Source: Lysobacterales bacterium (GTDB lineage: Bacteria; Pseudomonadota; Gammaproteobacteria; Xanthomonadales; SZUA-5). From it: 64,000 nucleotides of DNA. The translations under genes and the position numbers were made by a program. The stretch covers positions 62,001-126,000 of the forward strand of contig JABAQR010000030.1 of assembly GCA_019187485.1 (NCBI GenBank), given 5' to 3'. Positions 34,093 to 42,359 of the stretch are shown here, piece after piece. Under the pieces are notes generated by a model. That model ran no database searches. It saw only the letters and a program-made list of their open reading frames with translations, and was not told the DNA's origin. Numbering within the stretch: the first letter of the stretch is position 1; each line of letters begins with the position of its first letter.

Positions 34093-36162
34093 TCACCCGC
34101 AGATGCGCGCGAGCAGCGAGGCCTGGGCCGAGTGCGGCATGTCCTCGCCGGTGGCCACCCGCGTGTAGCGGCCGTCCGCCTCCAGATTCCAGGTCTGGGT
34201 GTTGTCGGCCAGGTAGTTCTCGAGGGTCTCGTTGAACACCCGCTGGCGCAGCGTCGGATCGAGGATGGGAAAGCAGGTCTCGACGCGGTGCAGCAGGTTG
34301 CGTTCCATCCAGTCGGCGCTGGAGGCATACAGTTCCTCGTCGCCGCCGTTGCGGAAGTAGCAGACGCGGCTGTGCTCCAGGAAGCGCCCGACCAACGAGA
34401 GCACGCGGATGTGCTCGCTGACGCCGGGTACGCCGGGCCGCAGCACGCAGATGCCGCGCACGAAGAGCACGATCTCGACGCCTGCCTGCGAGGCGCGGTA
34501 GAGGGCTTCGATGACCTCCGGTTCGCTGAGCGCGTTCATGCGCGCGAGGATCTTGCCGGCGCGGCCTTCGCGCGCGTGCTGCGCTTCGCGGTCGATTTTC
34601 GCGATCAATTCCGGGTGCAGCGTGAAGGGCGAATGCAGCAGGCGTTTGAGCTTCATCGCCTGCGACAGCCCCGAGAGCTGCTGGAACAGCTTGTGCACGT
34701 CCTCGCCGATCTCGCGGTCGGCGGTGAGCAGGCCGATGTCGGTGTAGATGGTCGCCGTGGTCTGATGGTAGTTGCCGGTACCGAGGTGCACGTAGCGGCG
34801 CGGCTTGCCGTGCTCGCGGCGCACGATCAGCAACATCTTCGCGTGGGTCTTGTAGCCGACCACGCCGTAGACCACCTGCACGCCGGCTTCCTGGAGGCGG
34901 TTGGCGAGGTCGATGTTGGCTTCCTCGTCGAAGCGCGCGCGCAACTCGACGACCACGGTGACGTCCTTGCCGGCGCGTGCGGCTTCGATCAGGTAGTCAA
35001 CCAGCACCGAGCGTCGGCCGGTGCGGTACAGGGTTTGCTTGATCGCGAGCACGTCCGGATCGGACGCGGCCTGTTTGAGCAGATCCACCACGGTCGAGAA
35101 GCTGTCGTATGGGTGGTGCAGCAGCACGTCGCGCTCGCGCACCAGGTCGAACGCGTTCGCTCCAACCTTCGGCGCCTGCACGCGCGGCTGGAGAGGGCGG
35201 TACTTCAGGTCCGGGCGGTCGACCATGTCGTAGACGGCACCGACCCGGTTCAGGTTGACCGGGCCGTTGACGCGGTACATGTCGTCTTCGGTCAGCTCGA
35301 AGTGTTCCAGCAGGAAACGCCCGAGCGAACGCGGGCAGGTGTCGTGGATCTCCAGCCGCACCGCACGCGCGAAACCGCGGTCGAGCAGTTCGTCCTTGAG
35401 CGCGTGCGCGAGATTCTCGACGTCGAACTCGTCCACCCAGAGTTCGGAGTTGCGGGTCACGCGGAAGGGATAGACACCCTTGACCTTGAGACCTGGGAAG
35501 AGATCGTCGACGAAGTCTTGCAGGATCGCCGAGAGCAACACCACATCGTGCTCGGAGCCTGCGACTTCCTTCGGCAGGCGCACGATGCGCGGCAGCGAGC
35601 GTGGCGCGCGTACCAGCGCGAGGTCGGCCTCGCGGCCGAAGGCATCCTTGCCCTTGAGCGCCACCGCGACGTTGAGGCTCTTGTTGAGGATGCGCGGGAA
35701 GGGGTGCGCGGGATCCAGTCCGAGCGGGCTCAGCACCGGCATCAATTCGTCGTGAAAGTAGCTGTGCAGCCAGCGTCGCTGGCGGGCGTTCCAGTCGTCG
35801 CGCGAGAGGAAGCGCACGCCAGCCTGGGCCAGCTCCGGCTTCAGTTGCTGGTTCCAGGTCTGGTACTGCTCGCGCACCAGACCCAGCGCCTCCTCGCGGA
35901 TCGCCGCCAGCACCTCGTTCGGACTGCGACCATCGGGCCAGGGCTTGCTGCCGGTGAAGTTCAGCTGGTGACGAATGGTGGCGACGCGCACCTCGAAGAA
36001 CTCGTCGAGGTTGGTGCAGGAGATGCACAGGAAGCGCAGCCGTTCCAGCAGTGGCACACGCTCGTCCTGCGCCTGCGCGAGCACGCGCCGGTGGAAGGCG
36101 AGCAGGCTGGTCTCGCGGTTCAGGAACAACTGCGGGTCGCGGGCGGCGAGGGCGGGAGGCAT
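34093..36162 (-). CDS. ppk: Polyphosphate kinase 1
   Basis: Ppk1 reversibly makes polyphosphate from ATP. The 689-residue length is typical. Motifs include FLNRETSLLAFHRRVL at the start, ISCTNLDEFFEVRVA, the phosphohistidine site in GYKTHAKMLLIVRRE, and HLGTGNYHQTTATIYTD. The catalytic PLD-like domains occupy the C-terminal half. It directly precedes ppx on the same strand. Confidence 0.97.
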   Translation of the reverse strand: MPPALAARDPQLFLNRETSLLAFHRRVLAQAQDERVPLLERLRFLCISCTNLDEFFEVRVATIRHQLNFTGSKPWPDGRSPNEVLAAIREEALGLVREQYQTWNQQLKPELAQAGVRFLSRDDWNARQRRWLHSYFHDELMPVLSPLGLDPAHPFPRILNKSLNVAVALKGKDAFGREADLALVRAPRSLPRIVRLPKEVAGSEHDVVLLSAILQDFVDDLFPGLKVKGVYPFRVTRNSELWVDEFDVENLAHALKDELLDRGFARAVRLEIHDTCPRSLGRFLLEHFELTEDDMYRVNGPVNLNRVGAVYDMVDRPDLKYRPLQPRVQAPKVGANAFDLVRERDVLLHHPYDSFSTVVDLLKQAASDPDVLAIKQTLYRTGRRSVLVDYLIEAARAGKDVTVVVELRARFDEEANIDLANRLQEAGVQVVYGVVGYKTHAKMLLIVRREHGKPRRYVHLGTGNYHQTTATIYTDIGLLTADREIGEDVHKLFQQLSGLSQAMKLKRLLHSPFTLHPELIAKIDREAQHAREGRAGKILARMNALSEPEVIEALYRASQAGVEIVLFVRGICVLRPGVPGVSEHIRVLSLVGRFLEHSRVCYFRNGGDEELYASSADWMERNLLHRVETCFPILDPTLRQRVFNETLENYLADNTQTWNLEADGRYTRVATGEDMPHSAQASLLARICG

Positions 36163-36272
36163 GCGTGCGAAGTTAGCAGAATCCGGAGGTCTGGCTACTT
36201 GTCGCCCGGGGGCCGCGATCGGGTGCGGATGCTGGAACTTGTATCGACGCGTTTGCGCATCGAAGGTCGTGC

Positions 36273-36340
36273 GCCGGGAATCCCCGGCATCGTGTCCGGC
36301 GCAGCATCTCTCGCACGGGGTCTCCCCGGGCTACCCCCGC
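36273..36340 (-). repeat. REP-like palindrome that includes the stop codon of the M48 gene
   Basis: On the minus strand, GTAGCCCGGGG spans the TAG stop of the protease gene at 36331-36333 and is followed by the hairpin GCCGGG-GATT-CCCGGC (36273-36288). The GTAGCCCGG start matches the element after gyrA (28201). It could be a 3'-end stabiliser or terminator for this gene. Confidence 0.55.
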
Positions 36341-37824
36341 TCGCGCTCTTCCGCCCGTCGGCGCTCGCGGAGCACGATCGGCTGCCATTCGGCGACCTGG
36401 GCGTCGATGCGGGCGCGGTCATAGTAATCGAGGTCGTCGCGCGCAGCGGTCTGCTCGAGCTGGCGCAGGGCGTCCTCGAACTTGCCGCGCAGGAAATAAG
36501 ACTGGGCGTAGGCTTCGGCGGCGCGTACCGGCTGGCCCGCGAGTTCGTTGGCGCGCGCGTACAGTTCCTGCAGCGCGGGATCGTCGCCATGCAGGCTCAT
36601 CAGCGGACGCAGGACCTCGGCGGCGCGGCGACCGGCTTCCTGGCCGTCGCGTTCGATCTGCGAACGCGCGTAGGCGATGCTGATCACGCGGTGTCCCGGC
36701 CGCGCTTCGAGCAGGCGCTGGTAGCGTGCGTTGGCAGCATCGAAATCGCGCGCGCCGCGCTCGCTCTCGGCGAGCGCCAGTTGGTAGCTCAACCGTTGCG
36801 GATCCTTCGCCGCCAGCTTCTCCAGCGCTGCGTGCGCCTCCGCCGCTTCGCCGAGACGGCTCTGGGCGAGCGCGAGGCCATAGGCCAGCGCGCGCGGGTC
36901 GATCTCGCTGGCGCGTTTCGCATCCTGGTAGAAGCGCACCAGTGCCGGCAGATCGTCGGTACTGAGGACGCGCAGGCGTTCGCGCATCAGCATGAACTCC
37001 AGACTGGTCAGTTGCGTGCCGGCGCGCAGCTTGTCGGCGCGCGCCTTGGCTTCGGCGACGCGGGTGGCGGTGACCGGGTGGGTCTGCAGATACTCCGGGG
37101 GCTTTTCGCCCTGGGTGCGGTGCAGTGCGCCGATGCGGGCGAAGAAATCGCCCATGCCGATCGGATCGAAGCCGGCCTTGGCCAGGGTCTGGATGCCGAC
37201 CCGGTCGGCCTCGTGCTCATTCGCGCGGGTGAAGTTGATCTGCCGTTGTTGCAGAAGGGCCATGCCGCCGGCGAGCGCCGCCTGGGCACCGTCGCCCTGG
37301 CCCTGGGTGGCGATCGCCAGGGCAACGGTACCGAGCAGGATCGGCAGCAGATCCTCCATCGAACTTTCCATGCGCCGCGTGATGTGGCGCTGGGTCACGT
37401 GCGCGATCTCGTGCGCGAGCACACCCGCGAGTTCGCTCTCGGTCTCGGCATGCAGCATCAGTTGCGAGAAGGTGACGACCAGCCCGCCCGGCGAGGCGAA
37501 GGCATTGACCACCGGCACGTCGATCAACTCGAAATGGAAGTGGATCTCGCTGCGTCCGCTGCTCTGCACCAGCCGGTAGGCGAGGGTTTCCAGGTACTCG
37601 ACCAGTTCCGGATCGGTGATGCTGAGGTCGTAATTGCGCAACTGCCGCAGCAGGCCTTCGGAATACTCGCGTTCCTTTTCCACCGATAGCATGCGTGCGG
37701 AGGAATCGCCGAGATCGGGCAGATCGTCGGCGATGCTGTTCGCAGCCGCGAGGGTCAGGCCGGCAGCGACGAGGCCACCAACGCACCATCGGCCGGCGAG
37801 TATGATCCTCGGCCAGACCGTCAC
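36331..37824 (-). CDS. bepA: Periplasmic M48 metalloprotease with TPR domain, BepA-like
   Basis: BepA-type proteins degrade or fold outer-membrane proteins such as LptD and BAM clients. The 497-residue product has an export signal (about 2-30, GGLVAAGLTLAAANSIA), the zinc motif HEIAHV with a third ligand in HEADRVG, and the SSGRSEIHFHFELIDVPVVN and ASPGGLVVTFSQL segments. A TPR-rich C-terminal half (about 290-490) follows. The start is taken as GTG 37824 because no in-frame ATG precedes the signal peptide; the long upstream frame crosses a repeat element and is noncoding. The divergent region upstream holds a structured repeat. Confidence 0.88.
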   Translation of the reverse strand: MTVWPRIILAGRWCVGGLVAAGLTLAAANSIADDLPDLGDSSARMLSVEKEREYSEGLLRQLRNYDLSITDPELVEYLETLAYRLVQSSGRSEIHFHFELIDVPVVNAFASPGGLVVTFSQLMLHAETESELAGVLAHEIAHVTQRHITRRMESSMEDLLPILLGTVALAIATQGQGDGAQAALAGGMALLQQRQINFTRANEHEADRVGIQTLAKAGFDPIGMGDFFARIGALHRTQGEKPPEYLQTHPVTATRVAEAKARADKLRAGTQLTSLEFMLMRERLRVLSTDDLPALVRFYQDAKRASEIDPRALAYGLALAQSRLGEAAEAHAALEKLAAKDPQRLSYQLALAESERGARDFDAANARYQRLLEARPGHRVISIAYARSQIERDGQEAGRRAAEVLRPLMSLHGDDPALQELYARANELAGQPVRAAEAYAQSYFLRGKFEDALRQLEQTAARDDLDYYDRARIDAQVAEWQPIVLRERRRAEERERG

Positions 37825-37841
37825 CGGCGAGTCCCGTACGA

Positions 37842-37983
37842 CGGGGGCAGCGACCACCGAGGGTCGATCCGCAATTCGAGTGCGCAAGCGATCGATTCGG
37901 CGCAGCCACTGCCGGACCCGTTCCGGGATCGGGGCAGACAGACGCGTCCGCGAGGGATCGGTCCAGACCCGATCGGTTTTTTC
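37842..37983 (+). repeat. Copy of a dispersed structured element, upstream of tusD
   Basis: This copy shares GCAA-TCGAGTGCGCAAGCG, a GATT-GGCG segment, a CCGGAC segment and a final TCCAGACC-GGTTT-TTCCTGA stretch with the element at 44797. The predicted fold has a head hairpin, a stem CGCAA..TCGA/TCGATT..GCG around GTGCGCAAGCG, a CCGGA/TCCGG hairpin and a terminal hairpin. It fills the gap between the M48 gene and tusD. Confidence 0.65.
37956..37982 (+). terminator. Intrinsic-terminator-like hairpin just before the tusD ribosome binding site
   Basis: GATCGG / CCGATC (37956-37961 and 37969-37974) around TCCAGAC is followed by GG and six T residues (37977-37982). GGAGGT of tusD begins ten bases later, so read-through is needed for tus expression from any promoter further upstream. 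Confidence 0.65.
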
Positions 37984-38004
37984 CTGAGCATGGAGGTCTT
38001 GCGC

Positions 38005-38343
38005 ATGCGTGTGTCCGTGATGGTGCTGGGCGACCCGGCGCACTCCAGCGCGCCGCGGCTGGCCCTGCGGGCGCTCGAAATGGCGCGGCTCGCCGGCTGC
38101 GTCCCCGATACCGCGTTCTTGTACCACAGCGGCGCTTATGCGGCTCTGAATCTGGTGGATGCGGCACGCTGGCGCGCGCTCGCCGACGCCGGCCTGCGCT
38201 GCCTGGTCTGTCGCAGCGCCTGGGAAGAACGCGCTCCCGCCGGCAGCGTCCCCGCCGCGCCCTTCGTTGCCGCCAGCCTGGTCGACTGGCTGCAGGCAAG
38301 CGAACGCAGCGGGCGCGTGCTGCGTTTCGGAGCCAGCGGCTGA
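38005..38343 (+). CDS. tusD: Sulfurtransferase relay protein TusD (DsrE family)
   Basis: TusD, within the TusBCD complex, accepts persulfide sulfur from TusA and passes it to TusE for 2-thiouridine formation at the wobble base of some tRNAs. The 112-residue product has the DsrE fold pattern, with VSVMVLGDPAHSSAPRLALR, FLYHSGAYAALNL and RCLVCRSAWEER, where the Cys is the likely acceptor. ATG 38005 is chosen over 37990 because GGAGGT ends 7 nt upstream. Its stop overlaps the tusC start. Confidence 0.9.
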   Translation: MRVSVMVLGDPAHSSAPRLALRALEMARLAGCVPDTAFLYHSGAYAALNLVDAARWRALADAGLRCLVCRSAWEERAPAGSVPAAPFVAASLVDWLQASERSGRVLRFGASG

Positions 38344-38651
38344 TGTTGCGTTTGTTGTTCACCAGCAGCGGCGGCTGGCGCGCCGGCTTCGACCTCGTCC
38401 AGGCGGCGGCCGCGCTCGACCTGCCGCTGGAGATCGGATTTGCCGGCGATGGTCTGCGTCTGATCCTCGTCGCCGATGGCGGCCAGTGCCCGGCCAGCTT
38501 CGGTGCCTTCGCCAGCCTGGAACTGCTTGGAGTCGACCGGGCACGGGTGCCCGCGCCGGCCCCTGCGCAGTCCGCAGCCTTGCCCTTGCAAGCGCTGGCG
38601 CCGGCCGAATGGCGCGACTGGCTGCGCTCGCGAGCCTTGCAGACGTGGTGA
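38343..38651 (+). CDS. tusC: Sulfurtransferase relay protein TusC (DsrF-like)
   Basis: TusC is a structural subunit of the TusBCD heterohexamer. The 102-residue product is DsrE/F-like (LLFTSSGGWRAGFDLVQAAA, ALDLPLEIGFAGDGLRLIL), diverged in its middle, and lacks a conserved catalytic Cys as expected. Identification rests mainly on its place between tusD and tusB, with one-base overlap on one side and four-base overlap on the other. Confidence 0.85.
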   Translation: MLRLLFTSSGGWRAGFDLVQAAAALDLPLEIGFAGDGLRLILVADGGQCPASFGAFASLELLGVDRARVPAPAPAQSAALPLQALAPAEWRDWLRSRALQTW

Positions 38652-38929
38652 GCGGCGTCCTCCATCACATCGGCTACGGAGCAGCCGACCGCCGCTGGAC
38701 GCTGCTTGCCGGCGCGCTGGCTGCGGGCGACGTGGTGGTGCTGCTCGATCATGCGGCGCGCGATGCGCCGGCCTGCGCGCAGCGGATCGCGACCTTGGTG
38801 CCGGGTGTGCGCTGCTGCCTGCCGGCGGTCGAGTACGGACTGTGCTCGTCGACGGAGATCGAGATCATCTCCGATGCCCACTGGTGGCGTCTGATTGCGA
38901 GCCACGAGGTGCTGCTCGAATGGAGCTGA
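38648..38929 (+). CDS. tusB: Sulfurtransferase relay protein TusB (DsrH-like)
   Basis: TusB is the smallest subunit of TusBCD. The 93-residue product has VLHHIGYGAADRRWTLLAGA near the start, and the family end with EIISDAHWWRLIASHEVLLEW. It starts at GTG 38648, overlapping the tusC stop by 4 bp, and overlaps tusE by 10 bp. Confidence 0.85.
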   Translation: MSGVLHHIGYGAADRRWTLLAGALAAGDVVVLLDHAARDAPACAQRIATLVPGVRCCLPAVEYGLCSSTEIEIISDAHWWRLIASHEVLLEWS

Positions 38930-39237
38930 CGCCCGCGCGCGATGCGCATGGCCATCTGTGCGACGCTGCCTGCTGGGATCGCCGATTCGCCGAGTGCGTT
39001 GCCGCCGAGGAAGGGCTGACGCTGACGCCCGCACACTGGCAGGTGATCGACTTCCTGCGCGAGTATCACGCGCGCTACGGCCAGAGCCCGCCGATGCGCG
39101 TGCTGGTCAAGGTGATCGCACCCCTGCTCGGTGAATCGCAGGCCAGTAGTCGCCGACTGTATCAGTTGTTTCCCGAAGGCCCGGCGCGCCAGGCTTGCAA
39201 GATCGCCGGACTGCCCCGACCTGTGGGGTGTATTTGA
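38920..39237 (+). CDS. tusE: Sulfur relay protein TusE / DsrC family
   Basis: TusE carries sulfur from TusBCD to MnmA. The 105-residue product has the family core EGLTLTPAHWQVIDFLREYH, a YGQSPPMRVLVKVI segment and the C-terminal arm ACKIAGLPRPVGCI, with the penultimate Cys that forms the persulfide and a second Cys ten residues earlier. The two-Cys arm is shared with DsrC, but no dsrAB is present, so the tRNA thiolation role is favoured. In E. coli tusE is separate from tusBCD; here all four are one operon. Confidence 0.92.
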   Translation: MELTPARDAHGHLCDAACWDRRFAECVAAEEGLTLTPAHWQVIDFLREYHARYGQSPPMRVLVKVIAPLLGESQASSRRLYQLFPEGPARQACKIAGLPRPVGCI

Positions 39238-39303
39238 TGCGGGTTGCCGGCGAGCGTCGCCGACCGCCGCAGGGTTCCACGCCACCAATCAGCAATCAAC
39301 GCC

Positions 39304-39570
39304 ATGGCCACCATTCAGATTTACACCAGCGCCCACTGCGGCTACTGCGCCGCTGCCAAGGATCTGCTCGCAAGGCGCGGGCACGCGGAAGTCGAAGAGA
39401 TCCGCATCGACCTCGATCCGGCGCGACGCGACGAGATGATCGCGCGTACGCAGCGGCGGACCGTGCCGCAGATCTACATCAACGGCCAGCACGTGGGAGG
39501 GTACGACGATCTCGCTGCGCTGGACCGGGCGGGTAAGCTGCTGCCGCTGCTTGTGGGCCCACAGTCGTGA
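39304..39570 (+). CDS. grxC: Glutaredoxin 3
   Basis: The 88-residue dithiol glutaredoxin has the CGYC active site near residue 11 (IYTSAHCGYCAAAKDLLARRG), the TVPQIYINGQHVGGYDDL glutathione-binding loop and the usual length. ATG 39304 is followed directly by the first beta strand. It overlaps the next gene by 4 bp and lies 66 bp after tusE on the same strand, suggesting a thiol/sulfur-handling cluster. Confidence 0.93.
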   Translation: MATIQIYTSAHCGYCAAAKDLLARRGHAEVEEIRIDLDPARRDEMIARTQRRTVPQIYINGQHVGGYDDLAALDRAGKLLPLLVGPQS

Positions 39571-39935
39571 GCGATCGTGTGCAGCAGTTCGTGTCCTACC
39601 GCCAGCGCATGAATGAGCGCATCAACGGGATCGACAACCAGTTGGCCAGGCGTTTCTTCGCGCTTGATCGCCAGTGCTACGCCGACGGCCACCTAGACCT
39701 GCGCACCAAGGAGCTGCTGGGTCTGGTCGCTTCGCTGGTGCTGCGCTGCGACGACTGCGTCAGCTACCACCTTGCGCAGTGCCGCAAGGCCGGTTGGTCC
39801 TTCGACCAGATCTTCGAGGCGATGACTGTGGGTCTGGTGGTCGGAGGCTCGATCGTGATTCCGCACCTGAGGCGCGCGGTCGATTTTCTCGACCAGCTGA
39901 CCGCATCGGAAGACGAGGACACGGCGTCTACTTGA
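39567..39935 (+). CDS. AhpD-like / carboxymuconolactone decarboxylase-family protein
   Basis: The 122-residue cytoplasmic protein has the all-helical AhpD fold signature with CDDCVSYHLAQCRKAG, in which the CxxC plus His form a peroxidase-type redox site. It starts at GTG 39567 overlapping grxC, so it may be reduced by that glutaredoxin or take part in peroxide defence. The substrate is not readable. A carboxymuconolactone decarboxylase is unlikely because the CxxC site is intact. Confidence 0.85.
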   Translation: MSDRVQQFVSYRQRMNERINGIDNQLARRFFALDRQCYADGHLDLRTKELLGLVASLVLRCDDCVSYHLAQCRKAGWSFDQIFEAMTVGLVVGGSIVIPHLRRAVDFLDQLTASEDEDTAST

Positions 39936-39979
39936 GGCCGGCGCGGTGGGAAGGCAGACCGCGCCGGTACTCGCTTGCT

Positions 39980-41071
39980 TCAATCGCCGATGCGCACCAA
40001 CACCAGCGCTTCGCCATCACTGGCACGACCCGACAGGCGCGACAGCGCATTGTCGTCGAAGCGCGCGAGTTCGGCGCCGCCCAGCCACAAGCGGCAATCA
40101 GCCGGCGCAGCGTCGCGACGGGCCGGGTCGAGCGGGCAGCGCAACTGGTGGCCGCTCTTGCGGTCATTCAGCACCGCCAGAGAGACGTCGATGCGGTCGG
40201 TCTGGTACTCCAGACGCAACGTCAGCGGTGCACGCGTCGAGTTTGGCTCGAGACTGACCAGCGACCAGCTGCCAGCGAGCGCGGCGCCATCGGCCGGCAG
40301 CGCGAAATTCATCCGCTTGAGCGAGATCGGCATCAGTTCCAGTGCATCCAGAATGCCCTCGCCGCTCGCCTGCGCGTACCAGGCCACCGCGGTCGAACTC
40401 GATTGGAACTCGACTCCGAGGGTGCCCACCGGATTCACCGACTGCGCGCCGCGCGAAACACCCCACAAGGGCTGTCCGCCGATCGACTGCAACAGTTCCC
40501 CGTTGAACACCGAACGGCCGAGGGCACCGGCGGCAAGGTACCAGGAGGGCTGTCCACCGAGCAGGTAGGTATTGGTGGTCAGTGCCAGTGCCTGTCCCTG
40601 GTGTTCGATCATCAGACCGAGACCACCGTTTGGCGTACGGAACTCGCCAGCTTCGTCGGCGGTCCAGAAGCCCGCCTCGGGCCGCACGCGCCGCGACGAG
40701 GTGGCGTCGAGATCCAGCAGGCGGAAGCCGAGCAGGGTGCTCTGGCTGGCATCGTCGCGCACCGAGAACCGCACCCGGTAGACCCCATCCGGTGCCTGGC
40801 CGAAGCCACTCGCCGCTGTCGGATCGACCGTCACCGAGTACTGCGTGATCGCCTGGCCGCAGATCTGGTCGCGTTGGCGCACGGCGATGTCGATCACGCT
40901 ACCTTCGACGTACACCGGCAGCAGTTCAGGCGTGCAGGTGTTCGGCCAAGGGCCACTCACGCGGATTTGCGGCGCATCGCCGGCGAGCAGTTCGATCTGA
41001 TGCGGCGAGACCCGTGCGGACGCGAGCGCGGGCATTGCGAGCAGGGCCAGCAGCAGGGTATTGCGGTTCAT
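39980..41071 (-). CDS. Secreted protein with WYxP-type beta domain
   Basis: The 363-residue product has a signal peptide (NTLLLALLAMPALASA) and is probably extracellular or outer-envelope. Residues about 125-200 (GFWTADEAGEFRTPNGGLGL, then YLLGGQPSWYLAAG) and about 245-290 contain the W-x-x-x-x-x-G-x-G-x and WY patterns seen in the C-terminal half of the cyclophilin at 18056. Two cysteine pairs are near the ends. No enzymatic motif is visible. It is convergent with the AhpD-like gene and divergent from the NAD-IDH gene. Confidence 0.65.
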   Translation of the reverse strand: MNRNTLLLALLAMPALASARVSPHQIELLAGDAPQIRVSGPWPNTCTPELLPVYVEGSVIDIAVRQRDQICGQAITQYSVTVDPTAASGFGQAPDGVYRVRFSVRDDASQSTLLGFRLLDLDATSSRRVRPEAGFWTADEAGEFRTPNGGLGLMIEHQGQALALTTNTYLLGGQPSWYLAAGALGRSVFNGELLQSIGGQPLWGVSRGAQSVNPVGTLGVEFQSSSTAVAWYAQASGEGILDALELMPISLKRMNFALPADGAALAGSWSLVSLEPNSTRAPLTLRLEYQTDRIDVSLAVLNDRKSGHQLRCPLDPARRDAAPADCRLWLGGAELARFDDNALSRLSGRASDGEALVLVRIGD

Positions 41072-41190
41072 GGCGGGCCTCGATTTGTCCTGGAAAGCGC
41101 GGCTCCCCCGACCCTGGTCGAGTTGCCGCTGCCAACCCTCCGGTCTAGTTTACGCGCAGCGCCGATCCGGCGGAAGTCACAATCCTTGGC

Positions 41191-42210
41191 ATGCCCATGA
41201 ACAAGACCATCACGATCCTGCGCGGCGACGGTATCGGCCCGGAAATCACCGATGCGACCCTGCGGGTACTCGAAGCCCTGGGTTGCGGCCTGGTGTTCGA
41301 GTTCGCGCACGCGGGCGTGTCCGCGCTCGAGGAGCAGGGATCGTTGCTGCCGACGACCACGCTGGAGTCGATCACGCGCAACCGCGTGGCCCTGAAAGGC
41401 CCGCTGACGACGCCGATCGGCGAGGGGTTCTCCTCGCTGAATGTCGATCTGCGCCGGCGCTTCGACTTGTACGCCAACGTCAGGCCGGCGCTGTCTTTCC
41501 CGAACACGCGTTCGCGCTATCAGGACATCGATCTGCTGATCGTGCGCGAGAACACCGAGGGCGCCTACCGCAGCGAGGGCCAGACACTGTCGGCGGACGG
41601 CGAGACCGCACAATCGGTCATTCAGGTCACCCGGCGCGGCTCCGAGCGCATCGCCCGCTACGCCTGCGATCTCGCCGCGCGCACCGGACGCAAGCGCATC
41701 ACCATCGTGCACAAGGCGAACATCCTGAAGACCACTTCGGGCCTGTTCCTGAAGACTGCGCGTCGGATCGCGGCAGAGTATCCGGAAATGCAAGTCAAGG
41801 AGATGATCGTCGACAATGCCTGCATGCAACTGGTGACAAACCCGCACCAGTTCGACGTGATCGTCACCACCAATCTGTTCGGCGACATCCTCTCCGACTT
41901 GTGCGCTGGTCTCGTTGGCGGGCTCGGGCTGGCGCCGGGTGCGAACATCGGCAGTGATGCCGCGATCTTCGAGGCGGTGCATGGCTCGGCACCCGACATC
42001 GCCGGCAAGGGCATCGCCAACCCGACTGCGCTGCTGCTGGCGGCGGCGATGATGCTCGATCACCTCGCCTTGCCCGAGGCTGCGCAAAGATTGCGCGCTG
42101 CGGTCCGTGCCACCCTGGAAGCGAAGGACCGCCTCACCGGCGACCTCGGCGGCAGCGCCGGCACCGAGGCCTTCGCGGATGCCGTGGTGGAGCGCGTGCG
42201 CGGCTCGTAG
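41191..42210 (+). CDS. NAD-dependent isocitrate dehydrogenase, IDH3-like
   Basis: This enzyme oxidises isocitrate to 2-oxoglutarate. The 339-residue protein has LRGDGIGPEITDATLRVLEA, the substrate loop SLNVDLRRRFDLYANVRP, VRENTEGAYRSEG, and the cofactor-site segment IFEAVHGSAPDIAGKGIANP, which lacks the basic residues of NADP enzymes and so favours NAD. This short type resembles the mitochondrial IDH3 family and the NAD-type enzyme known in Xanthomonas. 3-Isopropylmalate dehydrogenase is the nearest alternative, but the IDH-like Ser-Leu-Asn-Val loop argues against it. ATG 41197 (MNKTI) is a second possible start. Confidence 0.88.
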   Translation: MPMNKTITILRGDGIGPEITDATLRVLEALGCGLVFEFAHAGVSALEEQGSLLPTTTLESITRNRVALKGPLTTPIGEGFSSLNVDLRRRFDLYANVRPALSFPNTRSRYQDIDLLIVRENTEGAYRSEGQTLSADGETAQSVIQVTRRGSERIARYACDLAARTGRKRITIVHKANILKTTSGLFLKTARRIAAEYPEMQVKEMIVDNACMQLVTNPHQFDVIVTTNLFGDILSDLCAGLVGGLGLAPGANIGSDAAIFEAVHGSAPDIAGKGIANPTALLLAAAMMLDHLALPEAAQRLRAAVRATLEAKDRLTGDLGGSAGTEAFADAVVERVRGS

Positions 42211-42326
42211 GAGCGGCGCGTGCGGGGCCTGGTGGTCGGTTTCCGGTCGTCGCGCCTGCACGGTCCCCACTGGCGCACGGGATCCGGCCGCATTCTGAGG
42301 CTGCTGGTTCCACCGTGGCTCGACAG

Positions 42327-42341
42327 GGCCACTCCGTGGCC
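42327..42341. terminator. Hairpin between convergent IDH and SnoaL-like genes
   Basis: GGCCAC-TCC-GTGGCC is a symmetrical stem-loop in the 149-bp convergent gap. It has no T-run on either strand, so it is at best a weak bidirectional terminator. Confidence 0.4.
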
Positions 42342-42359
42342 GGCGTTCGGTCATGCCAT

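Noticed and set aside
34132-37689. 1185-codon open frame crossing ppk and the M48 gene on the other strand
   Set aside because: Spans two real genes and their gap with no domain, typical of a shadow.
37825-38127. N-terminal extension of the M48 frame
   Set aside because: It runs through the dispersed element and into tusD on the other strand; a signal peptide starts at GTG 37824.
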